DNA of 64,000 nucleotides, from positions 818,185 through 882,184 of the forward strand of contig QEOQ01000206.1 in NCBI GenBank assembly GCA_010279815.1, given 5' to 3'. Below, in pieces: positions 46,343 to 56,900 of this stretch. Position numbers and translations under genes: made by a program. Each line of letters opens with the position of its first letter. The stretch's first letter is position 1. Below the pieces are notes generated by a model. It saw only the letters and a list, made by a program, of their open reading frames with translations, searched no databases and was not told where the DNA came from. This DNA comes from Brachionus plicatilis. Its lineage: Eukaryota; Rotifera; Eurotatoria; Ploima; Brachionidae.

Positions 46343-46631
46343 ATTTTATCTTGTAAATGCTTTTAGATACGTGTTTTTTAGTAGATTTGATCGCTTTTTG
46401 TCAATTAGGCGATAAAGCAATTTATGAATTTGTTTGTTTAGAGGCTTTACGCAATTGCTATTAGACAATAATGCACCCAAATCGTTTTAGATTTATGGTT
46501 AATTGTTTATAAATCTTTTTACATTAAGCGTCATTTTTTTAAAAGATCATACGATGAAATTTTTAGCTACCCGACAAATTTATCTATGCAATTGACAAAA
46601 TTTATTTAGATGGTGCTATCTGGAAAAATAA

Positions 46632-48968
46632 ATGAACATGAACAACTTTGCCAACAAAATTAACTTTTTGCTCTTAGCTCTGGTACACGCTGTCTGGACT
46701 AGTTTGATTCAAGATTTTCCTCCATCAAAACTCAACCATTCGCACAAATATCCATTTTTGTACCAAATCGAGAACATTTCTGATCTCGATTCGTCAGAGA
46801 CTGCGGCAACCAGTAACTCGTTTGAGAAACCGAGTCCAAGCAACGAGCTGAAAAAAGCGAGCACCGAAAATCACAAAAAATTGTTTAACAAATGCAATGG
46901 CCTTTTTGGCGAGTGTCTATGCTCGTTCAACCAGGACATAAAGCGCTTTTTTTTGTACTGCAATGATCCAAATATAAAAAAAATTCCTAATTTTCAGACA
47001 GCCTATAGTGCGTATGAACAAGAGTCAAACAATTACGGATTGGATACAGATTTGATTTTTTCCAAGTTTGACTTCCGCGGAAGCATGATCACACGCATTA
47101 AAAAACAAGACTTCCAAGGAGTCAAGTTCGATTTTTATAAGCGCAAAGATCTAAAGTTAAATCAAATAAAATCGAACCTAAGCTCGTTTGAGTCTATTAT
47201 TGACGAGCTTAAAAAAAATGTTCTGCCAATTTATCATTTGGATTTTGACAATGTTGTGGACATTTCAGATGGAGCTTTTGAGGATTTTGTTCTTGAATCG
47301 ACTGAGTTGAGCACTGAATTGCAAAAAAATGCAATCAAAAGCGATGACCTGTTGCTAAAAATTCGATTTTCGAATTCTAAATTAGTTCTTTCGTCAAAAA
47401 AAAAGCCTTTTCGGGGTCTAAGAGCCCTTGAAATGACATTTGACAATTTGACAAATGATTTTTTGGTAAATTCCATGTTTGACTTTGCGGTTGTGTCCCA
47501 ATTGAGTATTGAAAACTCGGAAAATTTTATCGGCTTCATTGATTTGGGCGCCACTTTGCCAAATGGAAAGTTACTGAAAAAATTCTCGGTTTTTCGCAGC
47601 TACAAAATTGATTCTTTGTGCTCCCATTCTTTGCCCTCTTTTGTCGATCATGAAAAATTTTCCGAAATTTCCATCAAAAAATGTTCAAATTTAAAATCGA
47701 TCACCGGCTTTACCTTTCACAGATATCGACATTTAAAGACACTTATTTTAGCTGCGAACAGTTTGGAAAAAATTGACCACAACTCGTTCAGATTTTTGAA
47801 CCAACTAGAAACATTGGACCTGAGCTCAAATCCTATCATCAGTCTAGAAGACAGAATTTTCACCGACTTATACAGTCTAAAAACTCTTAATTTAGATTCT
47901 ACACTGCTAAAACAAATAAACGAGTTCACCCTACAAGGTTTAATGAGTCTTAGTGATCTAAGCTTTTCCAAGTCTTCCCATTTGGTCTCTATACACGAAA
48001 ATGCATTCGAGGACTCCAGAAACAGTCTGAAAGAATTAAATCTTAAAGATACTTCGATAAAAATTCTGAGCTCAATTCGCAATGACAGTTCTTGGCTAAA
48101 GGGTCTAAATTTGGAGCTGTTAAGTTTGGACTCTTATTCAGCTCATGTTGATTTTGCTGTCAAAAATTTTGACAATTATGATTTAAAAAATTTAATGTGC
48201 AAAATACTGGATGCTGTATCTAGAAAAACTCTGATAAATCTGCAACGAAATCAAAGCTGTAATTGTTTAGTTTACTTAATATATTCGGCAAAAATGTTTT
48301 CCTTGCCAAAATGGGAGTACAAAAGCCCGTTCTGCTACAGAAATCAGCTAGACTACTTTCCAAATGGGACCAAAATTTTCAGCAAAATAATTGAAAAAGA
48401 AAAATCGTGTGATTTAGACAATCTTGCTTATTTTTGTAGCCCTACGACTACAACCACCACTACCTCAACCACTACGACACGAAAGCCAACCAAACCGGTA
48501 TACTTAAATCCTGCCATATTCAAAACAACCAGACGAACAAGATATCCAAAGTTTGACCTGAGAAAATTTATGCAGGTTTTTCTAGTCATCTCATTTGTGA
48601 CAGCAATGTCAATTTTTTTCACCATAGTGTACCTGAGAGTGTCGAAAAAGAAGGAGCGAAAAAAAAAATTAAAAAAATTGTCAACAATGAGACTGAGAAC
48701 AAGTTCAAATTCAAGTTCCAATCCGACAATATCGATAAATAATTTACCGCGAATAAATTCAAAATTTAAGATAAACAAAGTTGTTCTGCCACCTAATGTT
48801 ATTCCACCATTTACCAAAAATATACCATCAGTATGTGCCGATAAAAACAAAAAAATAAGCCAAATAATTGAGTTCAAATCGGTAAAAAAAAATGAAAGTC
48901 AATCGCTTTTAAACGATTTTAATCAACCAAAAATAGCCACATTTTCAATTGGAAGTAATTTTGATTAA
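46632..48968 (+). CDS. Leucine-rich-repeat single-pass membrane protein, intronless
   Basis: One uninterrupted exon of 778 codons. Signal peptide (about 1-27). Cysteine cluster C88, C95, C97, C110 as an LRR N-terminal cap. Poorly conserved leucine-rich repeats at about 190-510, clearest in LKTLILAANSLEKIDHNSF, LETLDLSSNPIISL and LKTLNLDSTLLKQI. C-terminal cap-like cysteines (MCKIL, SCNCLVYL, FCYRNQ, SCDLDNLAYFC). A Thr-rich stalk (TTTTTTSTTTTRKPTK, about 610). Transmembrane helix about 647-669. A basic, Ser/Asn-rich cytoplasmic tail of about 108 aa. No TIR or Ig domain. Likely a cell-surface adhesion or recognition protein. Lack of introns, unlike almost every neighbour, suggests retroposition or intron loss. 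The second in-frame Met (residue 3) is an equally possible start. Confidence 0.85.
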   Translation: MNMNNFANKINFLLLALVHAVWTSLIQDFPPSKLNHSHKYPFLYQIENISDLDSSETAATSNSFEKPSPSNELKKASTENHKKLFNKCNGLFGECLCSFNQDIKRFFLYCNDPNIKKIPNFQTAYSAYEQESNNYGLDTDLIFSKFDFRGSMITRIKKQDFQGVKFDFYKRKDLKLNQIKSNLSSFESIIDELKKNVLPIYHLDFDNVVDISDGAFEDFVLESTELSTELQKNAIKSDDLLLKIRFSNSKLVLSSKKKPFRGLRALEMTFDNLTNDFLVNSMFDFAVVSQLSIENSENFIGFIDLGATLPNGKLLKKFSVFRSYKIDSLCSHSLPSFVDHEKFSEISIKKCSNLKSITGFTFHRYRHLKTLILAANSLEKIDHNSFRFLNQLETLDLSSNPIISLEDRIFTDLYSLKTLNLDSTLLKQINEFTLQGLMSLSDLSFSKSSHLVSIHENAFEDSRNSLKELNLKDTSIKILSSIRNDSSWLKGLNLELLSLDSYSAHVDFAVKNFDNYDLKNLMCKILDAVSRKTLINLQRNQSCNCLVYLIYSAKMFSLPKWEYKSPFCYRNQLDYFPNGTKIFSKIIEKEKSCDLDNLAYFCSPTTTTTTTSTTTTRKPTKPVYLNPAIFKTTRRTRYPKFDLRKFMQVFLVISFVTAMSIFFTIVYLRVSKKKERKKKLKKLSTMRLRTSSNSSSNPTISINNLPRINSKFKINKVVLPPNVIPPFTKNIPSVCADKNKKISQIIEFKSVKKNESQSLLNDFNQPKIATFSIGSNFD

Positions 48969-48971
48969 AAA

Positions 48972-50805
48972 CTATAAAACAGTTTCAGAATTCCAGCACA
49001 AATGTAAATTTTCATTCATGTTGTCTATGGATAACATATCGAGTTCATCCAAATTGAAGTCAAAAATGTTCATGTTATCTTTCAGGTGAACTTCGTTAGT
49101 TGACTTTGGAATCACCGCTAAAATTTTTAATTTATTTTCAATAACTGAATTTTGTTTTATTTACCAATGTTTTTTTGAATAGCCCATTTGAGTAAAATTT
49201 GAGCCGGGGTCTTTGCGTACTTTTGAGCTAAATGTGTAATTTTTTCAGATTGGACAAGCTTTTTGGTTGATTCTGGATCCGATGTGCCCAGAGAGGAATA
49301 GGCTTGGAATATTATTGAATTTTGACGGCAAAATTCGACTATATCTCTTTGTATTAACAATGGATGAAACTCACACTTTTAAATAAATATTTTAAAATAA
49401 AAATTTTTCCTTGCGAATTCGGTTAACCTGTAAAAGCTGAGGTTTAATGGAGCAATATGAAAAAAGCTCTTGGATATGTCTAATAGTGTAGTTAGAGACT
49501 CCTATGGATTTAATAATTCCATCATTATAAGCTCGTTCGAGCTCTAAATAGGTTTTTTTTCGAAAGTCAAAATTTCGCTGGTCATCTAGTTTAAAGCCTT
49601 TTACTCCTGGCCAGTGAATCAAGACCATATCAATATAATCTAATCCAAGGTCTTCACGGCTTTTTAAAATTGATTCATAGCATTTATCTGCATGATTGTA
49701 GGTGGCAATTTTTGTAATAATGAAAATGTCCTCTCTTTTAATGTTCATTTTTGGTAATATCTTTTTAAATGATTCTCCCAAATCTTTTTCATTCTTATAT
49801 ACTTGGGCAGTGTCTTTGAAAATAAAAAAAAATAATGTTATTTTTATCAGTCAATGAAAGACCAAATCAAATCCAAGAAAATTTAAACCAAAGTAAAAGT
49901 TTTTGTAGTGTCCTTTGTTTAAATGTCTTTTGAAATTTGATTTCCGATTAAGTTACTGAGAGTATGCAGATTATGAGAATTGGTTGAAAATTTTTTGCTT
50001 TTGAATAACAAATTATACAATTAAATAAAGATGGATAAGATTCTTTCCTTATTGTTCACCTTTTTTAATTATAAAGTTAGCAAATTTCCGAAAGATATTT
50101 CGTGAAAAAATAAAGAAATTGATTTTTAATCTTCTTAAAAATCTAAAAAAATCTTATCAAATTATTATTTTAAATTGCCTTTATTGCTTGATGTCAATAA
50201 AAAAATATTTATTATGTTGCGTAGAAAAAATAACTTTTAAATGTTTCTTGGCATTCTTAGTGTTTCAGTGAAAATCGAAAATTTTAAATTAAAATAAATT
50301 CTTTTGGTTAGGTATAAAACTGTTAATTCAAACTTAATATCACTAAAAAAAAGATTCTACAAAAAACTTTTACTGTGCAGAGGGCAGAGTTAAGATGGTA
50401 GCAAATTTTTATCTGGAGCAGAGCAATTTGTTTAAAATTGTATAAAATCCGATTGAAATATGATGATTTAACAAAATTTAAAAACCAAAAAAATTTGTTA
50501 GATATAATGATGATTTCAAAATTAATAAATATATTGAAAATCGATTGTTAATATGCGATGTTAATTTTGCAGTATAAGAAAACTTGTAATATCACTATTA
50601 AATTATATAAATAAAAAATACCAAAGAGACGATATCCAAATTTCAGAGCTTTTTCAACAACATGATAACACAATTCGAATCCTTTAATTTTATATGTACC
50701 CACTTTAATTAATTATTTCAGTTTTTAATGTATAAAATATTTTAAAATTGGAAACTTACATCCTAAAATGGGCACTTTAAGATCGTTTATTGATAAAAAA
50801 ATCAT
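48972..50805 (-). CDS. Aldo-keto reductase
   Basis: NAD(P)H-dependent carbonyl reductase of the AKR superfamily, 289 aa. Exons: 50805-50760, 50702-50622, 49813-49428, 49375-49165, 49117-48972, phases closing. The catalytic tetrad is complete: Asp43 (GYRLFDTA), Tyr48 (AQVYKNE), Lys77 (FIITKI) and His109 (VLIHWPG). Other landmarks are GVSNYTIRHIQELF, CEFHPLLIQRDIVEFC, AYSSLGT, TPAQILLKWAIQK and VIPKSTN, which binds cofactor phosphate in the family. The length is slightly short of the usual 310-320, mostly in the C-terminal loop that determines substrate. Physiological substrate unknown. The stop lies 3 bases from that of the LRR gene on the other strand, and the start is 168 bases downstream of the RAB3GAP1 stop on the same strand. 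Confidence 0.9.
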
Positions 50806-50973
50806 GCTATTACAAATATTTCAACTAAAATATTTAAGAAAAAGTTTGGTATGATATTTCAAAAAATATATTATTAATGATTTTAATTTCATTTTTGAAA
50901 CAATTTAATCAATTTTAATATTTTTCGAATAAAACTTTATTTTTAAGTTATTTTAATTCAGTCTAAAAATTAT

Positions 50974-53900
50974 TTAAAAAAACATGGTATCTTCGGTAAA
51001 AGCACCTGCTAGCCGAAATTCAATATTATTAATGCGACAATACATTCGTTGAGGACTCGGTCTTGAATAAGGTGCTGGTCTTGGCACTGATGATCGTAGA
51101 ATGTATTCTCTTTGAAATGGCTTTTCTAATGGTAACAAGACGTTGTTCATGTCTTCGGTTTCTTCATCGTCTTCGTCTTCTGTCAAATCAAATGAACCTT
51201 TAACTGGCTTATATTCATTCATGTAACGACTTGGTTTGATGGTTTGTTTTTTTTTCCTACAAAGTCTCGATATAAGCAACCCAATGACACTATGAGCACC
51301 ATTTTCTATATTGATGTGGCAAGAGTCCTGGTCAAGTGACTGCTTTAGTATTTTTTTTAAGAAATCTTTAACTTCTTCTATCTAAAAGAGAATTATTAAA
51401 CATCATTTAAAAGCAAAATGTGAACATTTTTACATCTTCATCTGCAATTCTTGCTTTTTTATTTGTAAATTTTGCATTCAATGATTTCATTAATGACACT
51501 ATTTGCTCAAATGATTTTATATAATTAATCAAATCCTTAATAAATTAAATTTACTTTAATTTCATAAAAAAATTTTAATTAATTTTTTTAAAGAAAAATT
51601 ATATTAATTTTCTAAAATTTACTTGATATCTGTTTGTTTCGTTATTTCTGGTAATCTTTACAGCCTTTTCAATTAATGCATCGAAAATTGGTTCTACAAT
51701 CGATGCAAGGTCAAGGTTAAATGCTTCGGCATAGCAAGTATAGACACTTGAATAGAATAGGATTGGTAAAGTTTGCTCAATTATCTGTCCAATACTCAAT
51801 GAATTAAGCCATTCAAAAATCTTTAAAAAAATGTCAAATATGTGTGTTGATGATGAAAGTTTTCCATTTAGATTAGATAACTAAAAATAAGTTGATTTAT
51901 TTTTAGTCACCTAAAATAACAAATAAGAAAATTTTTATTAACAATTTAGAAAAAAAAGGATCTTTTTTTTAATATTTTTTTAGTTTATTTTTATTCTGTT
52001 ATCTTTTCTTTAAAAAAATTTACTTGTTCAGCTTCTTTAGTATCATCAAATAGACGCTTTTGTCGTCGCACTGGTATAGATTTAGCATTGTCCCATACTT
52101 CAACCCACATATTACCGGGAATTTTCATCCGACTACTTAGATCATACTTTTTTGCAATTATTTCTTCATTTGAAACAGGATCTTTTTCTTTAATTTCTAT
52201 CTGAACCCAGTCTCTTGGTGAATACCATCTGACAAAGTCTTCCAAGACGCAACCAGGATTTGCTGCTTTGAATGCCTGCATGTCCGATAAAAGCGATGCA
52301 CTTTGAATCTTAGCTCTTAGAAGTGAGGCGTCATCATTATTGCCTAAATAAAAATATTGAATATTTACAAAAAAATACCTATATACATATTAAAAATATT
52401 ATTTGACAAACAAATATCTTTAATAGCTTTTGAAAACTTTAAAAAAATATTAACTTTTTTATTTTTCTATGGTTAAGCGGGTCGGCTCGTTCAGAAGAAA
52501 TTTTAAAATAAACATGTTGAAAAAAAGACAACAAATTATTTTAAAAAAATCAAATCTATAATTTTTTTTAATTAATCAAATCCGATATTAATGATGCTAT
52601 ATATGGCGCATGAAATATTTATTTTAGGTTAAAAATGTGCAGAATGTTGCAATAAAATTTTTATTTTTGAGAAAAAAAATTTAAATCTTTAGTATCTGAA
52701 GTATTTAAATTTTATTTTATTTAATTTTTTTATTTTTTTAAATTATTTGAGTAATATACTGGCATTTTAAAATAACATACAAAACTTCTGATACAAAAAA
52801 AAAAATTATTACTTTTGTTCTAGTAGTCAAAAATTTATTCTGCACATAAAAGAAAGTTAAACAACTTTTGTTTCACCAACTGAGAAAGTGTGCTAAATAT
52901 GTGAGAATTAATTGCGTTTTTTTTTAATACTTCTAATAGCGTGCAATTTTAAAGACTTTCGAAGCCTTTAGCCTAATTAATATTTTATTAAATAATTAAT
53001 AAAGCTTTAGAAAATAATTTTTTAAGGAGAAATAACAAGTAATAAAATAAAAATATTCATAATTCATTTTAATTTCATAATCAACCCAAAGCTTTAATAA
53101 TTTAAAAATGTAACTTAAAATTTTTTAATAAATAATGATGATTCAAAACAATGGAAAATTTTGTTAAATAAAAAAAATAAAATCATTTGTGACTTGAATA
53201 TCATAAAAGATTATGTAATAAAAAAAAATCAAAAATCAAAAAAAGATTTCAAAAATACAAAATTGATCTCATATTCAATTATAAAATAACAAAAAGACAT
53301 CAAATCGTTATCATTTTCCTAAGTTTGTTGTACTAAATTGGATTTAAATGGACAAGATAAAACCAAAAACAAAGGAAGAAAAAGATAAAGAAAACTTGTT
53401 GTTAAACAAAGTTGAGGTAATATTAAAACTTTAAATAAATACTAATCTAGTTATCTAATTTTACTTTTTTTTCGAATAAAATTTTATTTTCAAGTTATTT
53501 TAGTTCAGTCTAAAAATTGTTTAAAAAAAACATGATATCTTCGGTAAAAGCACCTGAAATTATTATCATTATTAAAATCCGATTGAATCAAACATTAGCC
53601 GAGATCAGATTATACAAAAAAATATTAAAAGATAATATCATATGATACATGATATCATTTATTCTCATCTGATACCACCTGGTATCACATGAGAATCAGC
53701 TGAGGACTGTTACAAACATAATTCCGGCACTGTAACATAAAATAAAAAAACTTTAACTATCTAGTTTTTACTAATAAACACATTAAAAAATACTATTTGA
53801 CATGCAGAATAGTCTCATGAAAATTTGCTTAATGTGAAACAAAAAATAATAATTATTTAGTGTTTCCTTAAATATCATTCTTACCTAAATTTAAAAGAAC

Positions 53901-56900
53901 AGATGCATGTTGATCCAACATGTCTTCAGTCATTGGAGTGGGTTCCTTTTGCATTAAAAAATATTTAATTCATTAGAAATTTTTTTTAAAGTTACTTGAG
54001 TCTTGGGCACATATAAAGGCTCTGATGGTTTATTTAATAAATTCAAGTCCCCAAATTTTTTCGAACGACCCTCAGCTACAATAGGTTGTTCGTCTTCACA
54101 ATCAAAAAACTCGTCCTCATCAGAATTATTTTTGCGAACTTCAGTCTCAATTTGCTGTTCAGTTTCTTTTTCCAACTGTTGACGCTCAAGCTTTTTTTTA
54201 ATACAACAATTGAGCATTTGGATCTTTTGATGCAACAAACAACGAGATAAATCAGGAGCCGTCATTGAATCTTCGCTTTGGGCTTTTTTAAAGTCTTCCT
54301 CAAGTCCTGGAATCAAAATAGCAGAATCATAGCGATACCTTAATTCAAGGACAAACTCTTGCCATAATTGTGCCAATGCGGCTGTTTTTCCGATTTGATT
54401 AATTAAATTAAGACATATTACAAACTTATTAAGTAATCCGTCATTTTTTAACGATGACGCTTTTAATAAAGACATTTTTTTATAAAATTTCTCATTAGAT
54501 GCATCGATTTTATTAAAAACTTGATTAGATGAAATATTTGACTGTCGTAAATTTGCGTCTGGAAACAAGTGCTGAAAATAAAAAAAATTAATTTTAAATT
54601 TTAAACTTTTAAATAAGCGCTTACGTCCATTATAAAATCTAAGAAGCCTTTGTCAATAGGTAAAAATGTATCATTTATGTTCAAAATTTTCATTTTATTT
54701 GTTGCTTTTTCCATAATATTTGAACCCATGTTATACATTTGATCAAGCTTGCGAACAGCCGAACCACTGCTTGAAAGTTTCTGTAAAGATTTATTTTTTA
54801 ATTCTTCGGTGTTCAGATTTTGAGCAGAATTTTGATTTGCTTGGCCAATAAGTTGATTAACAGTAATAGTACGCTTTAATTCATTCAAATACCGATTCAA
54901 AGAATTACTCAATTTATATTCAGACTTATCCAATAAATTGTTTAAAATGATACACCAATGGTTCGAATGCTGTGGATTCAGATCATTGTATGATTCACTA
55001 TCGATTATGATGTCCTCTGATAAATTTGACCAAGTACATGCCAAATAAATCGATCTTAATAAAATCCAGAATTAAAATATTCTGAATAAGACTAATATTT
55101 AAATAATGAATTATGTTATAGATAATAAAAATTAAATTTCATAATAATAAAGTGCAGATTTTTTTTGTTTTCTTCAGCGAAAAGTTCAACTATTTAACAC
55201 TTTCAAAAATTTTGAGCTTATTTCTTTTCAAAAAATAATTAAGTTAATTATTATTAAATATTTTATTCTTAGTTTAAGTTTATGGAATTATTTTTTGTTT
55301 TCGTTTTCTTGTAATTATTGTGAACTCTATTTTAATTTTTTTTTATCTAATAAGAAGTCTGAAAAGAGGAAATGGCAACTCGAAACAATTAAAAGCAAAA
55401 AAATCTTAGATAAATTTAAAAAAAAATAAAAAGGTCTATCAATTAAGAAAATTTCAATACTTAATAATTATTAGAAATTTGTCATCCTTATTTCTCTTAA
55501 ATAAATTTTTAAATATTTTTTTTTATTTTATTTAATTTGCTAATCTAAAGAAACTATTACTCGATGCAGATACCCAGACTTATTATGATTTAAAAAAAGG
55601 CCAGTAATTAGTTTGGTATTAATCAATAAAATTGGGTATTAAGTAAAAAGTTATTTTGACGATTTGTGTATAAGATAAAAAATATCAATGACCAGATTAA
55701 ATAAAAAACTTTTTTTTCTAGCCAAACCAAGGGACATTTCGAATCTGAGCCACTCAAAAGTGATCCAAAATCATCTTGCGAACTCATAAGGTAGAATGAC
55801 AATACCTTTGAGTCAGAATCGAAAAGTTCGACTATAATCTACTCAAATCTAGCAGATCTCTATAGTTGTCAAAGCCTGGTTTTGAAGGTGACAGTAGTTA
55901 GAAAAAAAGCTGAACATTACCGTAAATGCTGAAAAAGTTTAAGTTTTCCGTCCGTTTAGTTAATTGTTAAGTTTTATGGTAGCAATTTCTCAGCAATGGG
56001 TTAAGGAATCGTACGAAATTAAAATCTTCGATGATGAATTTTATTTTGATTCTTTTGATCATTTTTTAAATTCATTTAATATATGATGGTTTAATAAGTG
56101 AGATTGTAAAGACTAACAAAAAGCTAAATATAATTGCTTTTGTTATATAAAAAAAATTACATGCAAGCATGTCGTCGATATGGCTATTAGTTCAATTAAT
56201 TATTTTTTAATATCCTTATATAAAAATCCATAAAAATATCTAAATACAATAATTGTAAAAACAAATGGTTGACATGAAATGTTTCAGAATAATTAATAAT
56301 TTAATTAATTTTTAATTTTTTATAAAATCTTAATTTTTTATCTTTCTGACGAATCAAGAAAGATACTAGTTAAAACATGATCTTTGTTTTTTTGTTTTAA
56401 TTTTCTTTTTGTAGTAGAGGTAAAATTAAGTGATGTACTGCGTTAGTTAATACCATCCTGAAAATTCTTAAAATCCTCAAATATATTTGGTTAATCTGCC
56501 CCAACCAGGCTTACTAGTGTTAAAACACTAAAAAAATTAAATTTGGAAAAGTGGACATTAAATTTATCGAAGAATAAAAAATAAGAAATAAAATATAAAA
56601 AAGAACATCAACAAAATTTAAAGATCAAAATTTTTTTAGAGTTTTAAATAACATTTTAGTATATAGTAAGACGGTCTAACCAGATCACCTATTTTTTGAT
56701 AATTTTCCTAAAGGCTCATTAAGGATAGAAAATGGGAAATTTAATAGCCCATTTAGTCCGAATTTTCTGGATCACCTGGTTAGCTGCTGCGGTTAATGGG
56801 GTGAGGGGTAATTCGGTTAATCATGTTAACCCAATCGGCCATTTTTTTCACATGGTTAGCCCTGAAAATCAGCCAGATGGTATGGTTATGTATTTTTTAA

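Noticed and set aside
47234..48877. Minus-strand ORFs of 106, 121 and 149 codons inside the LRR gene
   Set aside because: They lie antisense to a convincing 778-codon frame. Their Val/Phe-rich composition mirrors the Thr/Asn/Lys-rich sense strand and shows no family motif.
53640..53705. GATATCATATGATACATGAT-like small palindromes in RAB3GAP1 intron 7
   Set aside because: Short, imperfect and without a counterpart elsewhere; likely chance.
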